From the IMG/VR virus record IMGVR_UViG_3300008110_000159, positions 1 to 37,817 of that record: a DNA stretch of 37,817 nt, one strand, 5' to 3'. The notes beneath the pieces were generated by a model. It ran no database searches, was not told where the DNA came from, and saw nothing but the letters and a program-made list of their open reading frames with translations. This document shows, one piece after another, positions 24,505 to 30,851 of the stretch (its first letter is position 1; each line of letters starts with the position of its first letter). The translations under genes were made by a program, and so were the position numbers. This stretch comes from a virus.

Positions 24505-24968
24505 ACTATGTCATAATTAAATTGTTTTTTAACTGTCTTTGATATGTTGTTGAACATGTCATTTGAATCCCACTTTTCAAGTTTGTTATGGATGGCTGAT
24601 GCCGGATGACTAACCACAATCTTGTAGTTATTATCAGGGATTGACTCTGCCCATTCCTCCGCTTTCTTACCTAAGAATACATACACGGTACCTGGATTGT
24701 TATACATAAGTATATCAAACAAGAATGCTATGAAGGGTTGCCAGAGTTTATAGTGCTGACCTACCTTATTAATTGTTGTAGTAAGAGCTGTGTTAAGCAT
24801 TAGTATACCTTGATTAGACCATCTCTTTAGATCTGGATCTCGCGTAAATCCATTAGTGTAATGAGTATCTTCCAGTTCATTATACATAAACTTCAAGGAA
24901 GCCTCAATTTTTTGAGCATTACTACATGAAAAGGCTATACCGTCTGCTACACCTATGTATGGGTACGG
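24498..24968 (-). CDS. ung: Uracil-DNA glycosylase, exon 2
   Basis: The 3' exon encodes PYPYIGVADGIAFSCSN, the second half of the UDG active-site loop (GQD-PYP..G.A.G.AFS). It then has NQGILMLNTALTT (the GIL.LN..LT strand), VYVFLGKKAEEW, and KIVVSHPASAIHNK, which corresponds to the HPSPLS leucine loop with the catalytic histidine. Joined to exon 1 (82 codons) the product is 238 aa, normal for family 1 UDG. Without splicing this exon can start only at an ATG inside the intron (24977) and lacks the catalytic Asp. The enzyme removes uracil from DNA and is a common gene in crAss-like phages. Confidence 0.92.
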   Translation of the reverse strand, partial: PYPYIGVADGIAFSCSNAQKIEASLKFMYNELEDTHYTNGFTRDPDLKRWSNQGILMLNTALTTTINKVGQHYKLWQPFIAFLFDILMYNNPGTVYVFLGKKAEEWAESIPDNNYKIVVSHPASAIHNKLEKWDSNDMFNNISKTVKKQFNYDIVW

Positions 24969-25771
24969 CTGTACCACATTTGTCTCATGTTTCCATGAGG
25001 ATCGGACTATATCATCACTTATTTTTATTATAAGTGGAGGATGCTATGGGCTCACCGTAGTGTCCCTAGTCTCTGAACCTGCTTGAGTCTTCCCTCAAGA
25101 TCGGCTGCTGATTGGCTTATCTTCACAGACTTAGCTTTCCAGCAATTCTTCCTCTTTATTCAGGACCCGTTTAAGATTATTAATAAGTAATTCTAGCTCT
25201 TCTAAAGTAAGATTGTTTTTAGCACAATTTGCTTTATGAGATATAACTTGTACATTACCTTTAATATACCCTTTTTCACAAATAATTCGGTCTATAGTAG
25301 GACTATTTGGTCCTACTTTATCTTTTGTTACATGAAGAGGTATATTTAATAAAGGGCACATTTTAGGTACAATTACATCATCATATGTAATATTAAAATC
25401 CAAGTTTGCTTTTTTAGCTCTACGGCGAGCATGAATTAACATAACTTTTCTAGGATCTTTTTTATGTTGTTTTCTTCTAGCTTCAGGACTACAGTATTCA
25501 GCTGTATTCACTGTAGCAAGAGAACATTTTTTACAGTCACTTCTGTAGTAAAGAGTTGGAACTTTTTTACCTGAATCTTTTGTTGTAGGACTAGGCATTC
25601 TTACTCTTGAACTAAATAGTGATATATCTAACCAACATTTACATTTTTTACATAATCTGGTGTTATTATCAGAGTTGTAATTTTTTAAAGGAGCTATTCT
25701 TTCATGTACCATATACGATGTATTTATTGTCTAAGGTACTACTTATTTATTAATAATCCAAATACTTGTTA
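24969..25771 (-). ncRNA. Group I self-splicing intron in the uracil-DNA glycosylase gene
   Basis: Canonical core elements occur in order on the minus strand: P AATTGCTGGAAAGC (25134-25147), Q AATCAGCAGCCGA (25101-25113), R GGTTCAGAGACTAGG (25065-25079) and S GATGATATAGTCC (25004-25016). R GACTA pairs with S TAGTC (P7). A P9 hairpin CTCATG-GAAA-CATGAG sits at 24984-24999. The exon 1 end is GGTCAGGAT, the intron begins TAACAAG and ends GTACAG, and exon 2 starts CCGTAC. This rebuilds GQD-PYP in frame with the required exon T and intron G. Length is about 803 bases including an HNH ORF whose stop lies inside element P. Confidence 0.95.
25131..25712 (-). CDS. Intron-encoded HNH homing endonuclease
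   Basis: The 193-aa protein has an N-terminal zinc site (CKKCKCW at about 21-27, DCKKCS at about 58-63). After a basic linker (EARRKQHKKDPRKVMLIHAR) comes an HNH-type core: CPLLNIPL, SPTIDRIICEKGYIKGNVQV and ISHKANCAKNNLT. The DRI...GY..GN...S..AN..K pattern is characteristic of phage HNH homing enzymes. It is entirely within the UDG intron, and its last codons EELLES plus TAA overlap the ribozyme P element, so coding and RNA structure are selected together. It presumably cuts intronless UDG genes. Confidence 0.9.
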   Translation of the reverse strand: MVHERIAPLKNYNSDNNTRLCKKCKCWLDISLFSSRVRMPSPTTKDSGKKVPTLYYRSDCKKCSLATVNTAEYCSPEARRKQHKKDPRKVMLIHARRRAKKANLDFNITYDDVIVPKMCPLLNIPLHVTKDKVGPNSPTIDRIICEKGYIKGNVQVISHKANCAKNNLTLEELELLINNLKRVLNKEEELLES

Positions 25772-26017
25772 ATCCTGACCAATCATCACAACCTTCAATT
25801 GATCATAAGGACATTCTTCAAAAGCCCTGAATACTTGCTTTAAAGGTGGTGTGAATCTGTTGTTCTGTTGGGCTTCTTTGAGTAGTTGTTTTAGGATCTT
25901 ATCAAAGTCTTCACTCATGATAAATGTTTTAAGTTTATCTCCCCATCCTGAAGGTTTAAGTTTCTCATAAAGTTTTAACTTTACATCATCTAAATTTATA
26001 GTGTTTAAGACTGTCAT
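25772..26017 (-). CDS. ung: Uracil-DNA glycosylase, exon 1
   Basis: Eighty-two codons encode the N-terminal part of UDG: PSGWGDKLKTFIMSEDF, FTPPLKQVFRAFEECPYDQL and KVVMIGQD, where D82 is the catalytic water-activating aspartate. The frame then meets TAA immediately in the intron, so an unspliced product would stop right after this residue. The start lies opposite the divergent + strand gene at 26058, with a 40-base AT-rich interval. No convincing TAnnTTTG promoter was seen on the minus strand there, so transcription may come through from upstream. Confidence 0.9.
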
Positions 26018-26045
26018 AAATTTTTAAAGTTTAAATTTTTAATTG

Positions 26046-26053
26046 TATATTTG
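26046..26053 (+). promoter_or_regulatory. -7 type promoter element directly before the lone + strand gene
   Basis: TATATTTG matches the Bacteroidota -7 element TAnnTTTG and ends four bases before the ATG at 26058. The -33 position has only TTTT (26022-26025), so the match is partial. Spacing to the ATG is identical to the promoter before the intron endonuclease, again predicting a nearly leaderless transcript. Confidence 0.5.
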
Positions 26054-26057
26054 AGTC

Positions 26058-26387
26058 ATGGAAAATAATCAACAACCTTCTGACAAAAATACAAGTGTGG
26101 TTTATATACCACAAGATGCCATCATCAATGTGGAAATCTCCGGTAATTTTCTGGGTAAATGTCAATCTTTATTAGTAGGTGCTTGTACTAGTATTGGTAA
26201 TGACAAAGTAAAAGAGGCCTATGAAAAGTTTAAAGATGACAAAGAACCAGAAAATTTAGAAGAACATGTGATATTTATCATGACTTCTCTTGTACATGCT
26301 ATTGAAACAGCAGCAAAAGAACAGTCAAAGACTGAAATAAAAGTCTTTACTGAAGATGAGATTAATCAGTTAAAAAAGAACAGCTAA
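26058..26387 (+). CDS. Hypothetical protein, 109 aa, only + strand gene in the leftward block
   Basis: The protein starts MENNQQPSDKNTSVVYIPQD, contains AIINVEISGNFLGKCQSLLV and a helical half (LEEHVIFIMTSLVHAIETAA), and ends in a polar tail. No family was recognised. It is the single rightward gene among about fifty leftward genes, divergent from UDG and overlapping the stop of the next minus-strand gene by four bases. It has its own -7-like element, so it is transcribed separately, possibly early or in antisense to the operon. Confidence 0.75.
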   Translation: MENNQQPSDKNTSVVYIPQDAIINVEISGNFLGKCQSLLVGACTSIGNDKVKEAYEKFKDDKEPENLEEHVIFIMTSLVHAIETAAKEQSKTEIKVFTEDEINQLKKNS

Positions 26388-26788
26388 CGGAAGTTAATCC
26401 CTACAGTATCACCTACTTGTATAATTGACTCAATTACCATCCCTAAATCTTCTTTGGAAGCATCTGCTAGAGATTTGCAGAATAGAACTTTTTCTCCTGC
26501 ATGATCTGTTATAAAACACATACCAGACATCTTTAATACTTCAAGTTTCATATCTTCAAACGTGTATCCAAGTTCTTTTGCAAGAACTCTGATATTAACG
26601 TGCACCTTTGCCAATTGTGCAAGAGTTCCGTCATCTTTATTAGCTTCTAAAAAGATATCTATGGTTTGACCCACTTCAATATGCTTGACAAACTCTTCAT
26701 ACTTTGTTTTACTTGTAGCCACAGGCACTAGCTTGTTTTCTGCAGTTTTTGTAAACTTGCCATGAAATATGTTATGCTTTTGTGCCAT
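26384..26788 (-). CDS. Hypothetical phage protein, 134 aa, weakly NinB-like
   Basis: Residues 60-134 (HVNIRVLAKELGYTFEDMKL, EVLKMSGMCF, SLADASKEDLGMVIESII, VGINFR) recall a phage domain found in NinB-type recombination proteins: a helix with LAxxxGY, MKxEV, then SLadcSkeEL and G+L. The N-terminus is beta-rich (FHGKFTKTAENKLVPVATSK). It may contribute to recombination, but the match is loose. The stop is TAG. Its start lies within the 3' end of a 46-codon gene. Confidence 0.6.
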   Translation of the reverse strand: MAQKHNIFHGKFTKTAENKLVPVATSKTKYEEFVKHIEVGQTIDIFLEANKDDGTLAQLAKVHVNIRVLAKELGYTFEDMKLEVLKMSGMCFITDHAGEKVLFCKSLADASKEDLGMVIESIIQVGDTVGINFR

Positions 26789-26912
26789 TCTTTCCGTATG
26801 CTTTTTTCCAAACAGCTTTAGCTTCTTTTAACTCAACTCTTTCTTGAGGAGTCTTTTTAAACTTTTCAGATTTAAGTCTGTTAATCTCTTTTTTTTGTTC
26901 TTCAGTTGTCAT
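26772..26912 (-). CDS. Small basic ORF, 46 aa, between ClpS and NinB-like gene
   Basis: A short frame starting ATGACAACTGAAGAAC fills the 125-base interval between two genes. The product (MTTEEQKKEINRLKSEKFKK ... AYGKNGTKA) is a strongly basic helical peptide. It begins one base after the ClpS stop and overlaps the next gene's start by 17 bases, the close packing typical of this operon. Lysine-rich coding with few rare features supports real translation, but function is unknown. Confidence 0.65.
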   Translation of the reverse strand: MTTEEQKKEINRLKSEKFKKTPQERVELKEAKAVWKKAYGKNGTKA

Positions 26913-26913
26913 G

Positions 26914-27192
26914 TTATTCTATTTTTGCGGTTAAATTATTTTCACACAGCGCCTCCTTGATGGGCTTGAGTGTTTTCATATCTCCTTCTTTTACGGAGCA
27001 CTTACCATTGTTGTGTATAATCAGAGCACATTGTTCAGCTTGAGACGGTTGATGACTGCAGTATTTTGTAAAGCAGTATATAACATGTTCAAACGTGTTG
27101 TGATCATCATTGTATACAACAATGCTTTTTGATTTTGCTACTTGTTCTTCAACAAGCACGTCTTCTTCATCTATAAACGGATCAAATGTCAT
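26914..27192 (-). CDS. clpS: ClpS-like adaptor of the ClpAP protease
   Basis: The 92-aa protein contains SIVVYNDDHNTFEHVIYCF, the VxxxNDdxNtfehVi signature of ClpS, then QAEQCALIIHNNGKCSVKEG (A..~a...H..G...v..G) and a TLKPIKEAL helix. The conserved H of the IHNNGK segment and the N-D-D residues that bind the N-terminal amino acid are present. ClpS delivers N-end-rule substrates to ClpAP and blocks other substrates. Bacteroidota hosts have ClpS, so the gene was probably acquired from a host. In a phage it could redirect host proteolysis. Confidence 0.88.
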   Translation of the reverse strand: MTFDPFIDEEDVLVEEQVAKSKSIVVYNDDHNTFEHVIYCFTKYCSHQPSQAEQCALIIHNNGKCSVKEGDMKTLKPIKEALCENNLTAKIE

Positions 27193-27445
27193 CTGATTTA
27201 TTTAAAATGTTAAGCATCTTGTTTCTTTCAGCTATAGCTTCTAGCTTAGGCTTGTCTAGTTCTATAATAGATTCACCTCCGATTTCTAAATCAGATTCAA
27301 TCTCATCATATAACTTAATAACCTCATCTAACTTTCTTGCTAAGCCTTTTGTTACGTCTTGTTCTCTAAGAATAGACTGTATGTATTTTACGGCTTCCTT
27401 AGTCTTCACTAGGTCCTTTAGGTTGATCTCCATTGTCTGTTTCAA
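27182..27445 (-). CDS. Hypothetical coiled-coil protein, 87 aa
   Basis: An almost fully helical, charged protein (EINLKDLVKTKEAVKYIQSI; REQDVTKGLARKLDEVIKLY; PKLEAIAERNKMLNILNK) with heptad-like spacing. No family was recognised. It overlaps the ClpS start by 11 bases and the preceding gene by 47 bases, or 35 if M5 (27433) is the start. Adjacent to ClpS, so it could be a partner or substrate, but this is only positional. Confidence 0.65.
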   Translation of the reverse strand: MKQTMEINLKDLVKTKEAVKYIQSILREQDVTKGLARKLDEVIKLYDEIESDLEIGGESIIELDKPKLEAIAERNKMLNILNKSDDI

Positions 27446-27644
27446 ATAATTTGTTAAACATTGTGTGATTCCAGCATAGTTTTATCTGGCTGCTGTTATA
27501 GTGCTTTATCTCCCGTGTCTTCTCATTGCCGACAACCCAGATTGTATTCTCATGTGGACCATAGTCCATTAAGAATAATACTACACCATCTCCGTGAGGT
27601 GTCTCCACCCATAGCACTTGTTGTAATTCATGTATTACCGTCAT
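27399..27644 (-). CDS. Hypothetical protein, 81 aa
   Basis: The protein is beta-rich with aromatic residues (VIHELQQVLWVETPHGDGVV, LFLMDYGPHENTIWVVGNEK) and ends in a polar tail (TDNGDQPKGPSED). The pattern resembles small phage proteins of SH3-like or barrel folds, but no family can be named. ATGA overlap with the preceding gene supports expression. Confidence 0.65.
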   Translation of the reverse strand: MTVIHELQQVLWVETPHGDGVVLFLMDYGPHENTIWVVGNEKTREIKHYNSSQIKLCWNHTMFNKLFETDNGDQPKGPSED

Positions 27645-27922
27645 TCTAATGCTTTGGCTTTAAAGTTATTAATATATTCTTTCATCTCCTCAAGATACTT
27701 ATAGGTAGAGGTATCTTCAATCTCTCCAGTCACCAGCCCGCTACCAACAAGTTTCTTGTGTATTTCTTTATACTGTTTTACCATAAGCTTAACAGTAATC
27801 AGAGCATTCTTCTTAGCATTGTTCATATCATAAGCCGCGTAAGACTTATAATTCTCAATGTAATGCTGCCTCATTATATCATGAGCTTGTTCTGTAGCTG
27901 TTAATACTTTTGTTAATGCCAT
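27641..27922 (-). CDS. Hypothetical helical protein, 93 aa
   Basis: A helical protein (TKVLTATEQAHDIMRQHYIE, AKKNALITVKLMVKQYKEIH, TYKYLEEMKEYINNFKAK). No family was recognised. It starts at the base where the preceding gene ends (TAATG overlap) and overlaps the next by ATGA, in a run of four coupled small genes. Confidence 0.65.
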   Translation of the reverse strand: MALTKVLTATEQAHDIMRQHYIENYKSYAAYDMNNAKKNALITVKLMVKQYKEIHKKLVGSGLVTGEIEDTSTYKYLEEMKEYINNFKAKALE

Positions 27923-28137
27923 TATAATCCAGCTTTTTGTTTAAAGTGATTAAATACTCCAGGTATATGCTTCTTGTAATAAGGTTGGTTGTCCATGCAC
28001 CAGCTCTTAAGTTCATCTTTAGACTTAAAAGGTTTTTGCCAAGAGTTTCCTCCCATTATCATATTGAACATAGGCTCTAGGTCATCAATAAATGATTGTA
28101 CTGTCCAACCTTCCCATATGTGTTTGTTGTTCTCCAT
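27922..28137 (-). CDS. Hypothetical small protein, 71 aa
   Basis: The product (MENNKHIWEGWTVQSFIDDL ... YYKKHIPGVFNHFKQKAGL) is rich in aromatic and basic residues. The ATG at 28137 overlaps the lipoprotein stop (TAATG), the junction form used repeatedly here, so it is preferred to an in-frame GTG two codons earlier at 28143. No family was recognised. Confidence 0.68.
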   Translation of the reverse strand: MENNKHIWEGWTVQSFIDDLEPMFNMIMGGNSWQKPFKSKDELKSWCMDNQPYYKKHIPGVFNHFKQKAGL

Positions 28138-28373
28138 TACCACTTACCGCTGTTAGTGATACAATAATTACTACCTACATGAGCATCCATCCAATCTGAT
28201 GGAGCTAGAGTAAAGGTTTTGTTGTTACCACTACATTCATTCTTGATTACTACTGAGTAATCTTGTACATTATCACTCTGTACTATACCACAATTACATG
28301 GGCCTTCTTCTTCTTTCTTCTTGCAGGAACTAATTAAAGCTACAACTGCTATTGCTAATACTATTTTCTTCAT
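28137..28373 (-). CDS. Small predicted lipoprotein, 78 aa
   Basis: A classic type II signal peptide, MKKIVLAIAVVALISSC, ends in a lipobox (LISSC, Cys17). The mature protein starts CKKKEEEGPCNCG. The charged residues just after the lipidated Cys recall lipoprotein export signals of Bacteroidota, which could send it to the cell surface. The remaining 60 residues contain three more cysteines and a TLAPSDWMDAHVGSNYC segment. Phage lipoproteins of this size often mediate superinfection exclusion. Function here is inference; the signal peptide is clear. Confidence 0.78.
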   Translation of the reverse strand: MKKIVLAIAVVALISSCKKKEEEGPCNCGIVQSDNVQDYSVVIKNECSGNNKTFTLAPSDWMDAHVGSNYCITNSGKW

Positions 28374-28390
28374 GTTAGTTTTTTGTGTTA

Positions 28391-28603
28391 TTATTCTGGT
28401 TCTCTACCATTAAGTTTTGCCAAGACTATTCTTGCTATACCATCAAATGATTCTGCTCTACTGTGAGTAGCTATCCATGTTTCATACATGGCAATGCTAA
28501 GCTCTTTTCTGCTGTAACTTCTTTCACATTCATGACAAGCTTTTCTTTCTGGATGCATGTCTCTCCTACATGTAGGACAAGGTATTAATTTTGATTTTTC
28601 CAT
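28391..28603 (-). CDS. Small zinc-finger protein, 70 aa
   Basis: CPTCRRDMHPERKACHECER (residues 9-28) forms a C4 zinc site. The C-terminal half is a helix-loop-helix (RKELSIAMYETWIATHSRA; FDGIARIVLAKLNG). No family was recognised. It may bind nucleic acid or a host regulator. It lies between the lipoprotein gene and a 95-aa gene with short A-rich gaps. Confidence 0.68.
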   Translation of the reverse strand: MEKSKLIPCPTCRRDMHPERKACHECERSYSRKELSIAMYETWIATHSRAESFDGIARIVLAKLNGREPE

Positions 28604-28608
28604 CTTAT

Positions 28609-28896
28609 TTAGTTTTTATAGTTAATAATGTTTTCTGCATCTTCTAATGACAAACCATGACCTATACAATCCATAGGATTAAGCATTTCTTTTGTCTTAT
28701 AATCTAGAAGTTCTTCTAAATAAGTAGGTAACTCATTTGGTAAATTCTCACAATTCCAAAACCACCATTGATCTCCCATACTTTGTGGTGTTGAATGTTG
28801 GTAGGTAATCCCTAACTCTTTCATTACTATTTGTGGATGCCTATTTTCTTTACAGTTAATTCCTGCTTCCATCATACAATATCTTAAATGTTTCAT
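28609..28896 (-). CDS. Hypothetical protein, 95 aa
   Basis: The protein has a Cys/Met-rich start (MKHLRYCMMEAGINCKENRH), a tryptophan-rich centre (MGDQWWFWNCENLPNELPTY) and a helical end (LSLEDAENIINYKN). No family was recognised. The W..WNCE.LP.ELP.YL segment may be a conserved core. It is in the leftward run of small genes with five- or one-base gaps. Confidence 0.65.
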   Translation of the reverse strand: MKHLRYCMMEAGINCKENRHPQIVMKELGITYQHSTPQSMGDQWWFWNCENLPNELPTYLEELLDYKTKEMLNPMDCIGHGLSLEDAENIINYKN

Positions 28897-28897
28897 C

Positions 28898-29314
28898 TTA
28901 TTTGTTTTTACAGATTTCTATTAGTTTATCTAGACAAGAACTTTCTGCTTCTTCGTAGGTATGAGGAATGTTTTCATCCAAGTCATCACAGTCCCATCTC
29001 TTTCCATTATATACACCATGTTTTGTTGTTGATGAAGTTTCCCAAATTGTTATTAGCCAACTATCTTTTTGTACAGAGTTTAGTTCATGTAAAAGATTAT
29101 GTTTCTCTCTAAAAAATTTAAAGGCTTGTTGGTAAAGAGGAGCTGAAACCCATTCTTTCATTAAATCTGAATTAGATGGATAAATTGTTCCTTTTTGTGA
29201 ATAAGATGCAGGAATCCATTCCTTAGTTTCTATATAATACCCAAAACAGGATTCATCAAAACCTAACTCTTTAAGAGCTACTGCTTGGGTATAGTTAATA
29301 AACTCATTTTCCAT
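28898..29314 (-). CDS. Conserved phage/Bacteroidota-type hypothetical protein, 138 aa
   Basis: The start MENEFINYTQAVALKELGFD ESCFGYY resembles a group of small Bacteroidota phage and prophage proteins with an ALKELGFDEPC...YY motif, followed by SAPLYQQAFKFFREKHNLL and a WDCDDLDENIPHTYEEAESS end. No function is known to me for this group. It is separated from neighbours by one base at each end. Confidence 0.68.
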   Translation of the reverse strand: MENEFINYTQAVALKELGFDESCFGYYIETKEWIPASYSQKGTIYPSNSDLMKEWVSAPLYQQAFKFFREKHNLLHELNSVQKDSWLITIWETSSTTKHGVYNGKRWDCDDLDENIPHTYEEAESSCLDKLIEICKNK

Positions 29315-29315
29315 A

Positions 29316-29789
29316 TTAGTTTTGTTTTTTAGTTGGTGGATTATAATTTTCTGCTAACCAACACTCAATCATAAGGGGTGGTGCTCCTATAGGTACTTTT
29401 TGAGCATCTCTATAAAACTCTCTGATTATTTCTTCCCAAACTTGTTCTCTTAATTGGTCAGCTCTAGTCTGATAATGAGGCCATTCATCTACAAGCTTGG
29501 CATAGTAATTTACATGACCTAGATTATCTGTTTTATACCCATCATTACAGCAAGCTACAAAATGAGTTATATTAGGATCTCTATGACATGCACAGTTACA
29601 TCTTTGCCTATTGTCAAAAATCTCAAAGTCTACTTCTTTACCTTCATTTTTGCTGTCAGTATCTTGTATAAATAATCCAGCAGCATCATCTGGAAGTAGT
29701 GGTAGTGATTGTAATAATGGTCCGTTTAGTGTTGCTTGTATGTTTATAACTTCCCAACCATTTTCTGTTTTATGCAGTGTTCCTTTCAT
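29316..29789 (-). CDS. Hypothetical Cys-rich protein, 157 aa
   Basis: The protein has a beta-rich first half (GTLHKTENGWEVINIQATLN; DSKNEGKEVDFEIFDNRQ), a CNCACHRDPNITHFVACCND segment with six cysteines and two histidines suitable for metal binding, and a helical end (YYAKLVDEWPHYQTRADQLR). No family was recognised. It ends TKKQN, a variant of the NKQD tails of the next two genes to the right. Confidence 0.66.
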   Translation of the reverse strand: MKGTLHKTENGWEVINIQATLNGPLLQSLPLLPDDAAGLFIQDTDSKNEGKEVDFEIFDNRQRCNCACHRDPNITHFVACCNDGYKTDNLGHVNYYAKLVDEWPHYQTRADQLREQVWEEIIREFYRDAQKVPIGAPPLMIECWLAENYNPPTKKQN

Positions 29790-29809
29790 ATTAGTCTTGT
29801 TTGTTTAGT
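29786..29809. repeat. 24-bp direct repeat at a gene junction, copy 1
   Basis: The 24 bases here are identical to 30105-30128. On the minus strand they encode LNKQD, the TAA stop, and the ATG of the following gene. The two copies are 319 bases apart, exactly one gene. A diverged third copy sits at the junction near 29312 (tail TKKQN, stop, TATG). Confidence 0.85.
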
Positions 29810-30108
29810 TTATAATAAAAACTATCCTTTGGAATCTCTTGTTTTGATTTTTCTCCACATATAGGACAAAAGAAAATAGGAATACTTTTATAATCTTCCT
29901 CAAGCCTATCTTTTGTACATTCATTAAAATTATTAGTTACTTTAACTCTAAACCTAACAAATGTTTGAAATATAATCCATGATGTAACTACAGATTTAAT
30001 AACTCTTGTTCCAAATTGTTCTATGTCATAGTTATGGTTATCTTCATCAGCTTTTATAATTGATTTTAAACAATTACAATTCATATGTGAATATACTCTA
30101 TCACTCAT
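29791..30108 (-). CDS. Hypothetical protein with zinc-ribbon, 105 aa
   Basis: The N-terminus MSDRVYSHMNCNCLKSI and the later FFCPICGEKSKQEIP form a possible CxC...CPxC zinc site. The middle is basic and beta/helix mixed (VTSWIIFQTFVRFRVKVTN). It ends YKLNKQD, the same LNKQD tail as the next gene. The 24-bp repeat bounds it on both sides, suggesting it can be gained or lost as a cassette. Confidence 0.66.
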   Translation of the reverse strand: MSDRVYSHMNCNCLKSIIKADEDNHNYDIEQFGTRVIKSVVTSWIIFQTFVRFRVKVTNNFNECTKDRLEEDYKSIPIFFCPICGEKSKQEIPKDSFYYKLNKQD

Positions 30109-30128
30109 ATTAGTCTTGTTTGTTTAGT
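30105..30128. repeat. 24-bp direct repeat at a gene junction, copy 2
   Basis: Identical to 29786-29809. This copy carries the last codons of the 99-aa gene, its stop and the start of the 105-aa gene. Identity including silent positions indicates recent duplication or recombination. Confidence 0.85.
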
Positions 30129-30409
30129 GAGTTGATAACCTCATTGTTTAGTTTATTTTTAACCCATTTATCTATTTGAGTAGTAAATGTGCCGTCATCT
30201 TTAGATTTATTCGTAATACCAAAATGAATAGCACAATCTTGAAGCATTATTACAACTTCTCGTTCTGTATATTTCTTATCAGCCATATCATTTTGGCATT
30301 GGGTGTAGCCTTGCTTATAAGCAAAATGTTCAAATCCTTCATTTGTTGGATATTCTTCTATTGGAAAATTTTTTTCAGCTAACTGCTCTATTTCTTGTTT
30401 AGTTTTCAT
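30110..30409 (-). CDS. Hypothetical protein, 99 aa
   Basis: The protein begins with a charged helix (MKTKQEIEQLAEKNFPIEEY), has FEHFAYKQGYTQCQNDMADK and YTEREVVIMLQDCAIHFGIT, and ends NSLNKQD. A pattern of NxGFxxFAYKxGY... is common in small phage proteins of Bacteroidota that look like short regulators, but no function is established. It follows the HDAC-like gene by four bases. Confidence 0.66.
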   Translation of the reverse strand: MKTKQEIEQLAEKNFPIEEYPTNEGFEHFAYKQGYTQCQNDMADKKYTEREVVIMLQDCAIHFGITNKSKDDGTFTTQIDKWVKNKLNNEVINSLNKQD

Positions 30410-30413
30410 GTTA

Positions 30414-30851
30414 TTAGTTGTTAATTGTTTTTTGACAAATTAATAATGATTTTATGTGCAGGTCAAGTACAAAGTCATAGTTGTCTTTACGGTATCCACC
30501 AAATAAACAAAGTACTACAGGAACACGTTTGCATAGTTTAACTGATACATCATTAATCCAATTAGAAAATATCTCAGCTGCTTTAAGCCAGTTTTCTGTA
30601 CTAAGCTGTCCTCCTAGATCATCTTCATCATGGCTATCAGCGCCGTGACAAAACACTACGTAATGTACTTTGTTACTTAGAATCATCTCCTCTACGTGTT
30701 TTAACTTTTCTTTAAAGTCTTCAAGGTATGAGTTATTACGACCTTGAGGGTTTATGTTACACCCTTTTGGTATAGCTTTCAGAAGAGTTGGATTAAAGAT
30801 ATAAGCATCTTCTATACTGTTACCGTAATGACCATCAAGATCTAGATAAGA
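30414..30851 (-). pseudogene. HDAC-like gene, C-terminal half after an in-frame TGA
   Basis: The frame of the N-terminal half continues past TGA (30854-30852) without shift: SYLDLDGHYGNSIEDAY, HYVVFCHGADSHDEDDLGG and VVLCLFGGYRKDNY. These are the DxDxH..GN zinc motif, the D..D motif and the terminal GGY motif of the class I/II histone-deacetylase and acetoin-utilisation family. Every catalytic element missing from the first half is found here. No good start exists before them; the first in-frame ATG (30686) is after the zinc motif. A full product of 298 aa requires decoding, readthrough or absence of the stop. Confidence 0.8.
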
